DNA from: Chlamydiota bacterium
GTDB taxonomy: Bacteria; Chlamydiota; Chlamydiia; Chlamydiales; JAAZZY01
Length of the DNA: 60,670 nt
Direction of reading: 5' to 3'
Assembly: GCA_022601345.1 (NCBI GenBank)
Contig: JAJACU010000007.1
Location: 1-60,670 of the forward strand
Both the position numbers and the translations under genes were made by a program. The notes beneath the pieces were generated by a model. The model saw nothing but the letters and a program-made list of their open reading frames with translations, was not told the origin of the DNA and ran no database searches. Positions 35,340 to 44,381 of this stretch are shown one piece after another (position 1 is the stretch's first letter; each line of letters starts with the position of its first letter).

Positions 35340-35873
35340 ATGAACACTGATACGCACAAGAAATTATGTCGAAATTGCGATGGTTACGTCCATGTTTATG
35401 AGATGAAATGTCCTTATTGTGGTGCTGCAATATCTGATTTTCCAGAAGAAAGCCCTGAGCCTGAATTGGCGCAAGGCTCTTTATCAGATACAATGCAAAA
35501 GCAAAATGAAGATTTAATTTCTGATAATTCATTTCAACCTCCTTACCAAAATTATGGTTTAGAGCAAGGTGGGGCTGCTTTGCAGCAACCTTCAAAGTTA
35601 GATTCAGGCGAGAAAGATAGTGCGGATGTGGAAAATCCTTTGGCGAGTCTTCTTTTGCTTATCCCAGGTTCGGTCTTATTTTTATTAGGGCTAACAGTAG
35701 CTCTTTTTTCAACAGACGGTGTCTTGACTTTTCAGTTCAAGTCAAAGTTTTGGTTCGTGTATTTAGTGGGGTCTTTGCCGCTTCTATACTTAGGCTACAA
35801 ATCACTTTTTTCTAAAAATGTAACTGAGCCAAGTATTAATGATCACAGCTACACTAATCCACTAGAAAGATAA
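35340..35873 (+). CDS. Zinc-ribbon membrane protein
   Basis: 177 residues. A zinc ribbon at 10-27 (CRNCDGYVHVYEMKCPYC) opens the protein. A polar, Gln/Ser-rich stretch follows to about 95, then two transmembrane helices (about 98-120 and 135-155). Zinc-ribbon proteins with this layout occur next to secA in several Chlamydiae, but the family is unnamed. It ends six bases from the secA stop (convergent). Function unknown. Confidence 0.8.
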   Translation: MNTDTHKKLCRNCDGYVHVYEMKCPYCGAAISDFPEESPEPELAQGSLSDTMQKQNEDLISDNSFQPPYQNYGLEQGGAALQQPSKLDSGEKDSADVENPLASLLLLIPGSVLFLLGLTVALFSTDGVLTFQFKSKFWFVYLVGSLPLLYLGYKSLFSKNVTEPSINDHSYTNPLER

Positions 35874-35879
35874 CTTGCT

Positions 35880-38800
35880 TTATTGAAGCGCTTCAGCTCC
35901 GCAACATTTTTTATGTTTTTTTCCACTTCCACATGGGCACTGTTCATTTCTTTTTGTGCGTGGGTCATTCACAATAGTCTGGCCTTTGATTTCTTGCTGT
36001 TCAGAGCTAGGTCTAGCTGTCTCAAGCTCAGGTAAAAGCGATTGATGCGTTTGGAAGTTAAGGTCAGAGAGCATTCCTTGAAGAGAGAGCTGATGTTGCT
36101 CTTGGCTCATAATATCAAGTTTGAAACTCTCTTTTAGGATGGCTGTGTTTAACTGATTGATCATCCTTTCAAAGGCAGCAAAAGATTCTTGTTTAAATTC
36201 GAGAAGAGGATCTTTGTTGCCCACAGCTCTTAAGGAAACTTCTGATCTGAGGTGATCAATAGAAAGCAGGTGGTGTTGCCAATTTTCATCAATAGTTTGA
36301 ATGATTAAGTTTTGAATAGTCTGATTGAGTATCTGTGAAGGGGCATCAGCATCAGCGTTAGGTGGAAGAATGGAAGAAGCTTTTTGTTGAAGCGTATTCA
36401 TTTTCAATGTGAGAGCTTCGCTAATTCGATCAAATATATAGTCTTCTAGTTCTTCTAACTTTGAAAATTCTTGCAGAACTTTAACGTCAAAAGGGACCGG
36501 GAAAATACTAACAAGCCACTCATATAAACCTCGAGCATTCCACTGCCCTTTTGTTTCTCTTTGATTAAAGAAGCTGTGAGTATGGTTTGCAAGCTCTTCA
36601 TCAAGAAGTTCTCTTAAATGATCAACGGCACTTGTGGTTTTAAGGATTTCATTTCGAAAGCGGTAAATCTCTTGTCTTTGTTTGTTAATGACATCGTCAT
36701 ACTCTAGCGTGTATTTACGCATAGTATAGTTGCGCTGTTCGATTCTTTTTTGAGCCGTTTCAATAGATTTATTAAGAATGCTTGCTGAAATGGCTTCACC
36801 TTCAGGGGGACGCCACTTCTTAATCATGGCATTAAGTTTAGGGGAAGCAAATAAACGCATAAGTTGGTCTTCAAAGGAAACATAGAACTTAGAGGATCCT
36901 GGGTCTCCTTGACGTGCGCAACGACCGCGTAGTTGTCGATCTATACGTCTAGATTGGTGTCTGCATGTTCCAATGACATGAAGCCCTCCAAAGGAGGCCA
37001 CATCTTTTGAAACTTTAATGTCTGTTCCTCTACCTGCCATGTTTGTAGCTATTGTAATTGCCTTTTCTTTACCAGCTGCAGCGATAATTTCAGCTTCTTT
37101 TTCGTGGTGTCTGGCATTGAGTACGGTGTGAGGAAGTCTGTTGGCTTTTAAAATGCGTGAGAGTTTTTCAGAAATTTCGACAGATTCTGTACCAATTAGA
37201 ATGGGTCTTCCTTTTGAATGTACGTCTTTGATTTCCTTTAAAATAGCATTATATTTTTCACGCTCTGTCATGTAAATTTCATCGTGGGCATCCTTCCTTA
37301 GACAAGGAACATTCGATGGGATCTCAAGAACATCCATTTTGTAAATTTCTTTGAATTCACTGGCCTCTGTAATAGCTGTACCTGTCATTCCAGAGACTTT
37401 GTCATACAAACGGAAATAATTTTGCAAAGTTATCGTTGCGTATGTTTGTGTTTCTTTTTGGATTTCTACGTTTTCTTTAGCTTCAATGGACTGGTGCAGT
37501 CCATCTGAAAAACGTCTGCCGGGCTGTGGGCGTCCTGTGTTTTCGTCAATGATAACTATGGCGTTGTCTTGAATAATATAATCAACATCTTTTTCCATAA
37601 GAAGGTGCGCACGAAGAAGCTGACGCAGGTTATGTGCGCGTTCTTTGCGTTGACCATCTTTTTCTTGTAGCTGAGTTTTTTCATGCATTTTTTCATCAGT
37701 AGACAGCTCTGAGCTGTCTTCAATTTCAGCATAAAGAGGGCCTAGATCAAGCATTGTGAAGTCATCTACAGAGCCACCAAGTGCGGTCTGAGACCAAGCT
37801 TGAATTCCTTTGTCAGTTAGTTCGTATTCACTTGCTTTTTCATCAATAATTACAAAAAGATCTGCTAAAATATTAGCTTTTTCGCTCTTATTTTGTTCAC
37901 TGTAGTAAAAGACATCAAGCTCATCAATTCGCCCTCGTAAGTCGGGGTCTTCTAGAATTCTTTTAAGTACTTTGTTGCGAGGAGTTCCTTTACTAACGAT
38001 CCATAGCTTTTTAACGGCTTGGTCAATGAGTGCTTCTTGGTCTTTTGATCTTTTGGTCTCTTCTTCCGAACGGAGCTGATAGCCACTTTGATCAAGTAGT
38101 CTTTTTGCTTCTGTTGCATAGCCGCTGCAGTGGTTGCGTTGCATCTTTACAATTTGATAGACGCTATCTTTGAGTTCGTGATAGAGCTGTTGGCTGTTGG
38201 CAACAGGGCCAGAAATAATTAGGGGTGTACGGGCTTCATCAATTAAAATAGAGTCAACTTCATCAATAATTGCATAGTAATAGCCTTGTTGTACTTGCTC
38301 ATCACTATTTAGCGCCATTGAGTTGTCGCGAAGGTAGTCAAACCCAAATTCTGAAGCAGTCCCATAGACAACATCATTTTGATAAATGGCTTTTCTCTGA
38401 TCGGGTGGGGTGTCTGTTGTTAGGGATCCACATGAAATGCCTAGCCATCTTAAAATAGAACCTACCCATTCGCAATCACGTTTAGCAAGATAGTCATTAA
38501 CAGTAACTAAGTGAACGGGTCTTTGTGTAAGGCTGTTGAGATAAATGGGCATTACAGCAGTAAGCGTTTTACCTTCACCTGTTTGCATTTCTGCCACGCA
38601 ACCTTTATGCAAAGTAATAGCGCCAATAATTTGGACATCATAAGGGACCATGTCCCACTCTTGGTCATAGCCAGATACATGGACTTGTGTGCCAACCATG
38701 CGCCTACAAACATTTTTAACAACTGCAAATGCTTCGGGAAGAAGCTGATCTAGTGTTTCTCCAGCTATAAAGCGATCTTTGAATTCTTGCGTTTTCGATC

Positions 38801-38927
38801 GAATTTCTTCGTCGGAGAGGGCTGAGAGTTTTTCATCCCACTGATTGACTTGATCAACAACTTTTTTGTGTTTATTGACCTGGCGGCTTTGAGCTGTTCC
38901 AAATATTTTCTTTACTAATTTGAGCAT
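35880..38927 (-). CDS. secA: Preprotein translocase ATPase SecA
   Basis: Motor of Sec-dependent export. 1015 residues, longer than E. coli SecA (901) because of an insertion between the first nucleotide-binding fold and the cross-linking domain, as in Chlamydia. Key motifs are MQTGEGKTL (Walker A), VDSILIDEARTPLIISG (Walker B/DEAR), GMTGTA, TNMAGRGTDIK, and a C-terminal SEC-C zinc site CPCGSGKKHKKCC that binds SecB or ribosomes. Start ATG at 38927. Confidence 0.98.
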   Translation of the reverse strand: MLKLVKKIFGTAQSRQVNKHKKVVDQVNQWDEKLSALSDEEIRSKTQEFKDRFIAGETLDQLLPEAFAVVKNVCRRMVGTQVHVSGYDQEWDMVPYDVQIIGAITLHKGCVAEMQTGEGKTLTAVMPIYLNSLTQRPVHLVTVNDYLAKRDCEWVGSILRWLGISCGSLTTDTPPDQRKAIYQNDVVYGTASEFGFDYLRDNSMALNSDEQVQQGYYYAIIDEVDSILIDEARTPLIISGPVANSQQLYHELKDSVYQIVKMQRNHCSGYATEAKRLLDQSGYQLRSEEETKRSKDQEALIDQAVKKLWIVSKGTPRNKVLKRILEDPDLRGRIDELDVFYYSEQNKSEKANILADLFVIIDEKASEYELTDKGIQAWSQTALGGSVDDFTMLDLGPLYAEIEDSSELSTDEKMHEKTQLQEKDGQRKERAHNLRQLLRAHLLMEKDVDYIIQDNAIVIIDENTGRPQPGRRFSDGLHQSIEAKENVEIQKETQTYATITLQNYFRLYDKVSGMTGTAITEASEFKEIYKMDVLEIPSNVPCLRKDAHDEIYMTEREKYNAILKEIKDVHSKGRPILIGTESVEISEKLSRILKANRLPHTVLNARHHEKEAEIIAAAGKEKAITIATNMAGRGTDIKVSKDVASFGGLHVIGTCRHQSRRIDRQLRGRCARQGDPGSSKFYVSFEDQLMRLFASPKLNAMIKKWRPPEGEAISASILNKSIETAQKRIEQRNYTMRKYTLEYDDVINKQRQEIYRFRNEILKTTSAVDHLRELLDEELANHTHSFFNQRETKGQWNARGLYEWLVSIFPVPFDVKVLQEFSKLEELEDYIFDRISEALTLKMNTLQQKASSILPPNADADAPSQILNQTIQNLIIQTIDENWQHHLLSIDHLRSEVSLRAVGNKDPLLEFKQESFAAFERMINQLNTAILKESFKLDIMSQEQHQLSLQGMLSDLNFQTHQSLLPELETARPSSEQQEIKGQTIVNDPRTKRNEQCPCGSGKKHKKCCGAEALQ

Positions 38928-39039
38928 TGTGTCCTTCGAGAAACGATTTCCTGTAAATAGTATTATAAATGAAAATAAGACTTTATTGCAATGAGCAACA
39001 GAGTCTTATTATTAAAGTTTTTACTTTACACCGAGCTTA

Positions 39040-39735
39040 TTAAAACAAGTTATAAGCGTATTTTGCAACGTTAAAAGCGCCACCTGCAACTGCTTTAACT
39101 CCTCCAAATACGACCCCTAAAGCTCCGGCTGCAGGGCTTGCTACTGCAGTAGTAATCTTTGCCGCTGTTTTAGCTATTTCGAGGCTAGAAGACAGGGTGC
39201 TAAGACAAAGCTCTGGGTTTATTCTGTACATGCGGATAAAGGCCAGGGTGGATGCAGTAACCATAGCAGCATTTAAGAGCCTTTTAGAGACCGTTTCGTA
39301 GGGCTTTCCGATGGCTTTGTCACCTGTAATAATATTGCAAATTGAGGATATTGATCCAATAGTTGCTATACTTGATGAAATAGCAAATTGAATAGTTTCA
39401 ATGTTAGTCGTTATAGGTAAGATGTTTGTGATCGAGGCTAGGGCTGATTTAAAAATATTCAATTCCACTGAGGATTTGGGTTCAAATTCGACCTCTATTT
39501 CCAGAGGGGCACGTATCTTCATAAATGACTCAAAAGCAGTTAGAACAGCAATAGAGCTGATCACAGCCAATGAAGCCTGCCCGACTCTTTTTGCCCTAGA
39601 GTCGTAAGGTCCAGATCCATTGTGGTCCCCTTGATAGATATTTACAATTTGTCGTTTTACTAACTCTAAGGATGTAAGTATGCTTGTGGCGCAAACCAAT
39701 GTTAGTCCGGCCTTTTCTAAAGTAAAATTTCCCAT
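39040..39735 (-). CDS. Membrane protein with two copies of a two-helix repeat
   Basis: 231 residues, no known family. Two internal copies of about 90 residues can be aligned by eye. Copy one is about 8-70 (CATSILTSLELVK, QGDHNGSGPYDSRAKRV, AVISSIAVLTAFE). Copy two is about 115-175 (ISSSIATIGSISS, TGDKAIGKPYETVSKRL, AAMVTASTLAF). Each is two hydrophobic helices joined by a GDxxxGxPY-SKR type loop. A Gly/Ala-rich hydrophobic tail follows. A bilobed hydrophobic profile is typical of inclusion-membrane (Inc) proteins, but no direct evidence is available. A 10-6-10 inverted repeat lies 16 bases upstream of the start. Confidence 0.75.
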   Translation of the reverse strand: MGNFTLEKAGLTLVCATSILTSLELVKRQIVNIYQGDHNGSGPYDSRAKRVGQASLAVISSIAVLTAFESFMKIRAPLEIEVEFEPKSSVELNIFKSALASITNILPITTNIETIQFAISSSIATIGSISSICNIITGDKAIGKPYETVSKRLLNAAMVTASTLAFIRMYRINPELCLSTLSSSLEIAKTAAKITTAVASPAAGALGVVFGGVKAVAGGAFNVAKYAYNLF

Positions 39736-39750
39736 GTTTCATCTCTCTAT

Positions 39751-39776
39751 TAATTAACTATTACCTTAGTTAATTA
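39751..39776. repeat. Inverted repeat upstream of the two-repeat membrane protein
   Basis: TAATTAACTA, six-base spacer TTACCT, TAGTTAATTA: a perfect 10-bp inverted repeat. It lies between two divergent membrane-protein genes, 16 bases upstream of the minus-strand start. It resembles the 11-6-11 repeat at 41582-41609. Confidence 0.55.
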
Positions 39777-39815
39777 TAGGTGTTTTTAGTAAATCTGTCA
39801 ATGTAAATTTTTATG

Positions 39816-39844
39816 TTGATAATAAATAAAAATTTAACTATAAT
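39816..39844 (+). promoter_or_regulatory. Sigma-66/70-type promoter for the 39877 gene
   Basis: TTGATA and TATAAT are separated by exactly 17 bases. The -10 box is 32 bases before the ATG at 39877, which itself has a strong GGAG Shine-Dalgarno. Confidence 0.8.
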
Positions 39845-39876
39845 AATATAAGGATCCTTTTGGAGGGGATGGAGAG

Positions 39877-40554
39877 ATGAACGTATCTGGATTTTTAAGA
39901 GGAGCAGACCAGCTGGCTAGATATGTAGCTGGAATGGCTACAGCATCCGTAATGGGTAGTGCAGGCGGGTTATTGCAAGCACAACAAAGGTTGCAAGAGC
40001 TGGTTCCAGAAGGAGCAAATTTGGGAAGACTTCGTGGTCTTGGTACAGCTGAGGCTATTAATAGATGCGGCCCTACCGTCATGCCGATTGTTACTTTGGC
40101 CTTAGGCTGTTCAATTATGTCACCTTCATCAGATGATGATGTTGTTAATTCACTTTTGACTATCTTGACAGTTCATCTGGCAAACAAAACAATTAATTAT
40201 CCAAAATACTCTGTTCATTTAGAAGAAGTGGGAAGACTTGTGGGAGGCAGCAGCGCAGCGGTCTACGCAGTTGTAAAAGGTTTTTTTGAAGGAGCAAGAA
40301 CTTCAGCTCCTAAAGGATTTAGCCTCGGGAGACTTTTCTATGATATAACAGCATTGCCAGGTGGTGTTATTGGGGGCATCATTGACAGGATTGTTGATAG
40401 AGGAAAAGGGTATCTGGAGAGTCATAATGCAGATATCAAATCAACGGCATTTAAAAGCTTAGGGAAGGTAGCATCATTTGTAACTGCAATGGGTTATTTC
40501 TACACAAAGGCTGAACCTTTGATTGTACAATTGAGCACATTAGTAGAAGAATAG
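39877..40554 (+). CDS. Membrane protein of unknown function
   Basis: 225 residues. Hydrophobic segments lie at about 65-82 (VMPIVTLALGCSIM) and 115-135, with amphipathic stretches near the ends. Gly/Ala content is high and there is no signal peptide. It is divergent from the two-repeat membrane protein with a shared control region, and converges on psd (two-base gap). An inclusion-membrane or effector role is possible by analogy only. Good promoter and ribosome binding site support expression. Confidence 0.78.
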   Translation: MNVSGFLRGADQLARYVAGMATASVMGSAGGLLQAQQRLQELVPEGANLGRLRGLGTAEAINRCGPTVMPIVTLALGCSIMSPSSDDDVVNSLLTILTVHLANKTINYPKYSVHLEEVGRLVGGSSAAVYAVVKGFFEGARTSAPKGFSLGRLFYDITALPGGVIGGIIDRIVDRGKGYLESHNADIKSTAFKSLGKVASFVTAMGYFYTKAEPLIVQLSTLVEE

Positions 40555-40556
40555 AT

Positions 40557-41468
40557 CTATCGAGTAGCTTTTCCAAGAATTTGACCAAACTTGCATTTGA
40601 CTTCTAGGAAATCAGGATTGTCAACCAGATCTTGTGCAAGCTCAATGCGATTTTTTTCAAAGAGAAGTACGAGCGAAGACCCTCCAAACGCAAAATAGCC
40701 TTTTTCATCACCTTTTTTGAAAACTTTTTCCTGATCAAAAGTATGTAAGATAGAGCCAACGCATACAGCGCCAACTTCTGCATAAACTACTTGGCCAAAT
40801 TTCTCAGTATTTAAAACCGTGATCATTCGTTTATTTTCAGAGAAAACATTGATGTTATTCTTTAAAGAGATCAAGTGAACAGCATTAAGGTATCCATTGA
40901 TGAGTGTGGGTTTTTCTGCTATTCCACTGCAAGGAAAGTGAAAGCGATGGTAGTCAGTTGGACATAGACGAGCAATAACCATGACCCCATTTTGGTAACG
41001 GTTAGCAAGAGCTTCATCTCCCAAAAATTCACTAAGTGAAAACCTTTTGCCTTTGATGTAAAATCCGTCATTAGATGAAAGATTTGGGACAAACAAGTAG
41101 CGACCGTCAGCCGGTATAATTGCAGACTTTGTGTCTCCTTCTAGGCTTCTAGAGCCTTTTTTTAATTTGCGATAAAAGAAATCATTAAAAGACTTAAATT
41201 GATGGGGTTTTTTCTCCATCTCATCTGTATTAATTGAAAAATCTTTGATAAAAGGAACGACTTTCTTTTTGCTATACTTAGAGTCCTGTAATTTTCCATA
41301 GAGGTAAGATACAAAGGGAAGCTTTGCTAGAAATTTAAGGGCCCCATTGAGAATACCACTTAAAGGGTACTGGCCATAAAGTAAATAAACGAAGCGGTAT
41401 CCATAGATTTTTTCTTGGTGTTTTTGTTTTGTTTTGCGATCAATATAGTAGATTGGGTCCATTCTCAA
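40557..41468 (-). CDS. psd: Phosphatidylserine decarboxylase
   Basis: Converts phosphatidylserine to phosphatidylethanolamine at the membrane. 303 residues. Family traits are FNDFFYRKLK, IIPADGRY, LCPTDYHRFHFPCSG and the C-terminal self-cleavage region FAFGGSSLVLLFE, where GGSS replaces the common LGST; the last serine should give the pyruvoyl group. Position beside mnmE and secA matches the phylum. Confidence 0.97.
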   Translation of the reverse strand: MRMDPIYYIDRKTKQKHQEKIYGYRFVYLLYGQYPLSGILNGALKFLAKLPFVSYLYGKLQDSKYSKKKVVPFIKDFSINTDEMEKKPHQFKSFNDFFYRKLKKGSRSLEGDTKSAIIPADGRYLFVPNLSSNDGFYIKGKRFSLSEFLGDEALANRYQNGVMVIARLCPTDYHRFHFPCSGIAEKPTLINGYLNAVHLISLKNNINVFSENKRMITVLNTEKFGQVVYAEVGAVCVGSILHTFDQEKVFKKGDEKGYFAFGGSSLVLLFEKNRIELAQDLVDNPDFLEVKCKFGQILGKATR

Positions 41469-41581
41469 AAATCAGGTTGAATTTTTGGAAATATATATTA
41501 GCAGTTTAAAGAGTTTAAAAAAAAAGATTCTTCAAAAATAAGTCAAAAAATATTTTTAATAGTTGTGTAAACAGATAGATT

Positions 41582-41609
41582 GTTAATTAATTTTATAGAA
41601 TTAATTAAC
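41582..41609. repeat. Perfect 11-bp inverted repeat upstream of mnmE
   Basis: GTTAATTAATT, spacer TTATAG, then the exact inverse complement. It lies about 50 bases upstream of the mnmE start, between divergent psd and mnmE. No T-tract follows, so a terminator is unlikely. It could be a protein binding site. Confidence 0.6.
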
Positions 41610-41657
41610 GAATAATTTTATTATTACTCCAATTAAAATATTAAGATTCTTTTTGTT

Positions 41658-43007
41658 ATGAATGAATTAATAGATACTATTGCTGCAATTTGTACTCCCT
41701 CAGGAGATGGTGGAGTGGCTATGATTCGGATTTCTGGCCCAAATTCCATAGAAGTTTCTAATAAAATTTTTTCAAAAAATACCTATCAATTAGAAACTCA
41801 TAAAATGAGTTATGGAAAATTTTTAGATTCTAATAAAAATGAAGTAGACCAAGGTCTGCTAGTAGTAATGAGAGCGCCTCAATCATACACAGGAGAAGAT
41901 GTTGTAGAGATTTTTTGCCATGGAGGAGCGCTGATTACGAAAAAGGTTTTGGAATGCGCCATAAAAGCAGGTGCTCGACCAGCTGCTGCAGGAGAATTTA
42001 CTCAAAGAGCTTACCTTAATAAAAAAATGGACCTGGCCCAGGCAGAAGCTGTGCAATCTTTGATTTCAGCAAAAAATGAGTACGCTTTGAAAATGGCTGC
42101 AGACCAGCTAGAGGGGCATTTATCTAAAAAAATCAAAGAAATGCAAAAGAATTTGATTGATCAAGCAGCTGTTTTAGAGGCGTGGGTAGACTTTCCAGAA
42201 GAGGGCATAGAATTTTGCACCTTAGATGAAATAACAGCTCACCTAAAGGGAACTTTAGAGGCTATTAAAGCTCTTATTGAAAGCTATGATAATGGACAAA
42301 TTTTAAAAGAGGGTTTTTCGATATGTTTACTGGGAAGGCCCAACGTAGGTAAATCTTCTTTGCTCAATCAATTACTAAAAAAAGAGCGAGCTATTGTAAC
42401 GCCCATTGCTGGAACAACGCGTGACTTGATTGAAGAGACTATTTTTATTGATGGAATGCAGTACCACCTAATAGATACTGCGGGCATTAGAAAAGTAAAT
42501 GAGGTTATAGAAAAAGAAGGGATTTCTCGAGCTCTTACAGCTGCTAAAAAAGCAGACCTTATCTTGCTTGTCTTAGATGCTACAAAAGCTTTAACTCAAG
42601 AAGACCAGGAGTTAATTGGGCAAATCAAAGATAAAAAAGTAATAGTGATATGGAATAAAATAGACCTAGGGGTTCTAGAGAATGCTCCGTTTGAAAATCA
42701 AGTGGAAATATCAGCTAAAACAGCACAAAATATCGAGAAGCTTTATCAAAAAATTACAGAAGTTATGGTGCAAAAAGTACACCTCAAAGATCAAATCTAT
42801 TTAACGGAGTTAAGGCATAAAGAGGCTCTGACATCTGCATACAATCATTTAAAAAATGTGGTGGATGGACTCAAAGAAAGCACCTCCCCTGAATGGTTGT
42901 CATTTGATCTCAAATCTGCTTTAAGCTCTCTCTCACAAATTATCGGATTTAATGTAACAGAGAGCATCCTATCAAGTATTTTTTCTAAATTCTGCATTGG
43001 AAAATAG
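41658..43007 (+). CDS. mnmE: tRNA modification GTPase MnmE
   Basis: With MnmG adds aminomethyl groups at tRNA wobble uridine. 449 residues. The N-terminal formyl-THF-binding domain has MIRISGPNSIE and PQSYTGEDVVEIFCHGG. The inserted G domain has GRPNVGKSSLLN (Walker A), GTTRDLIEE, DTAGIRK and NKID. The C-terminus FCIGK has the catalytic cysteine motif C-x-G-K. Confidence 0.98.
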   Translation: MNELIDTIAAICTPSGDGGVAMIRISGPNSIEVSNKIFSKNTYQLETHKMSYGKFLDSNKNEVDQGLLVVMRAPQSYTGEDVVEIFCHGGALITKKVLECAIKAGARPAAAGEFTQRAYLNKKMDLAQAEAVQSLISAKNEYALKMAADQLEGHLSKKIKEMQKNLIDQAAVLEAWVDFPEEGIEFCTLDEITAHLKGTLEAIKALIESYDNGQILKEGFSICLLGRPNVGKSSLLNQLLKKERAIVTPIAGTTRDLIEETIFIDGMQYHLIDTAGIRKVNEVIEKEGISRALTAAKKADLILLVLDATKALTQEDQELIGQIKDKKVIVIWNKIDLGVLENAPFENQVEISAKTAQNIEKLYQKITEVMVQKVHLKDQIYLTELRHKEALTSAYNHLKNVVDGLKESTSPEWLSFDLKSALSSLSQIIGFNVTESILSSIFSKFCIGK

Positions 43008-43093
43008 TTAATAATTTTTTTAAAATTCTTAATTTTATCTTTATAAATTGACTATATAATATTGACATGATGAAAGCATAAAGGATTGTCATT

Positions 43094-43672
43094 ATGAAAA
43101 TTGCAGTTTCAAAGGCGTTGGGATCTCAGTTGAAAATTACAGGAGACAACAAGGCGTTTTTAGAGCGCAAATCTAGGCATGACTCTAATGTGGAGTTACA
43201 AGATAGAGCTGCAGACATTGTGCATTTTGCACCATTAATTGGAGCTGCATTAGCTCATAATAGTGTTCAAAGTTTCTTTGCTCAGCGATCCATTCAATAC
43301 TTTGCACATCCCATAACCAATTACTTTATGAATTTGCCCATTGCAACCCTAGCTGGAAGCGTAGCTTACGCTGTTGCAAAAACAAGTTTTCCTTCAGAAG
43401 ACAAAAAGGTTGTGTCATCTGATTTTGAAGGCATTGATAAAGCAATCTCTTGGGCAACCTGTTTTAATATGGTCGCTGCAATTGGCATGCATAAAGTAAT
43501 AATGAGTAGTTTATCTGATCCTTTTACACGCACATTTTTTGCTTTAGCCGGGCCTTTTGTTGCAGAAACTTCAATTGCTTTGGGTTCACTTATTCTCTCA
43601 GCTACTGTTTCAAGTTTAGCTTGCGATATGTTTGGGGACATTCCCAAAGAAAAGAAGCAAGAAATCTCTTAA
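43094..43672 (+). CDS. Membrane protein of unknown function
   Basis: 192 residues. Hydrophobic segments at about 50-65, 85-105, 120-135 and 150-180 (LAGPFVAETSIALGSLILSA in outline). Polar, basic N-terminus without a cleavable signal. It has a good AAAGGA Shine-Dalgarno. It sits between mnmE and nth, a position where Chlamydia has no gene. The makeup resembles Inc-type proteins but no family is recognised. Confidence 0.78.
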   Translation: MKIAVSKALGSQLKITGDNKAFLERKSRHDSNVELQDRAADIVHFAPLIGAALAHNSVQSFFAQRSIQYFAHPITNYFMNLPIATLAGSVAYAVAKTSFPSEDKKVVSSDFEGIDKAISWATCFNMVAAIGMHKVIMSSLSDPFTRTFFALAGPFVAETSIALGSLILSATVSSLACDMFGDIPKEKKQEIS

Positions 43673-43756
43673 AAAATTAATTTTTTCAGAAGCTAATTTT
43701 TGTATCTTTTGGTAGAGTTGTCCCTTCAATCTTAAACAAAATATTCAAAACTTTGC

Positions 43757-44371
43757 ATGATCAAAAAAGAAAGGGCCCAAAAAATTCAAGGTATTTTGGA
43801 GCATCATTTTCCAAAACCTGCAATCCCTTTAAGCCACGTAAACTCTTTCACATTTTTAGTTGCTGTTTTGCTTTCTGCTCAATGTACGGATGAACGTGTA
43901 AATAAAATTACGCCAAAACTTTTTGAGTTGGGAGATTCTCCAGAGAAAATGTCAAAGCTCAATGTTGACGATATTGAAAGGGTTATTCGTCCATGTGGAC
44001 TCTCAAAAAATAAAGCAAAAAACATCAAGAGACTCTCAGAAATTTTGGTTGAAGAATACAATGGGGTTGTGCCTCAATCGTTAGAAGCACTAGAAACTCT
44101 ACCAGGTGTTGGCCACAAAACGGCATCTGTTGTGATGGTTCAAGAGTTTAATACTCCGGCTTTTCCAGTAGATACTCATATTCATCGCTTAGCAAAAAGA
44201 TGGAAGCTTTCAAGTGGAAAAAATGTTGTGCAAACAGAGAAAGACTTGAAGGCTTGCTTTAACAAACGTGATTGGGGTAAGTTGCACCTACAAATTATTT
44301 ATTTTGGTCGTGCTTTTTGTCCTGCAAGGGGGCATATTGTGGAAAAATGCCCTATTTGCAGTTGGGTATAG
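43757..44371 (+). CDS. nth: Endonuclease III (DNA glycosylase/AP lyase)
   Basis: Removes oxidised pyrimidines. 204 residues. The helix-hairpin-helix is LETLPGVGHKTASVVM, with the catalytic lysine K in GHKTAS and aspartate in VDTHIHRLAKRW. At the C-terminus AFCPARGHIVEKCPICSWV shows three of the usual four cluster cysteines in altered spacing, and the protein ends before the fourth. The iron-sulfur cluster may be bound differently or lost. Ten bases later alr begins, so both are probably co-transcribed. Confidence 0.96.
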   Translation: MIKKERAQKIQGILEHHFPKPAIPLSHVNSFTFLVAVLLSAQCTDERVNKITPKLFELGDSPEKMSKLNVDDIERVIRPCGLSKNKAKNIKRLSEILVEEYNGVVPQSLEALETLPGVGHKTASVVMVQEFNTPAFPVDTHIHRLAKRWKLSSGKNVVQTEKDLKACFNKRDWGKLHLQIIYFGRAFCPARGHIVEKCPICSWV

Positions 44372-44381
44372 AGGAGCTTAG

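Noticed and set aside
39834-40082. Antisense open frame of 82 codons opposite the 39877 gene
   Set aside because: It mirrors a gene with a consensus promoter and strong ribosome binding site, and has no start signals or family resemblance of its own.
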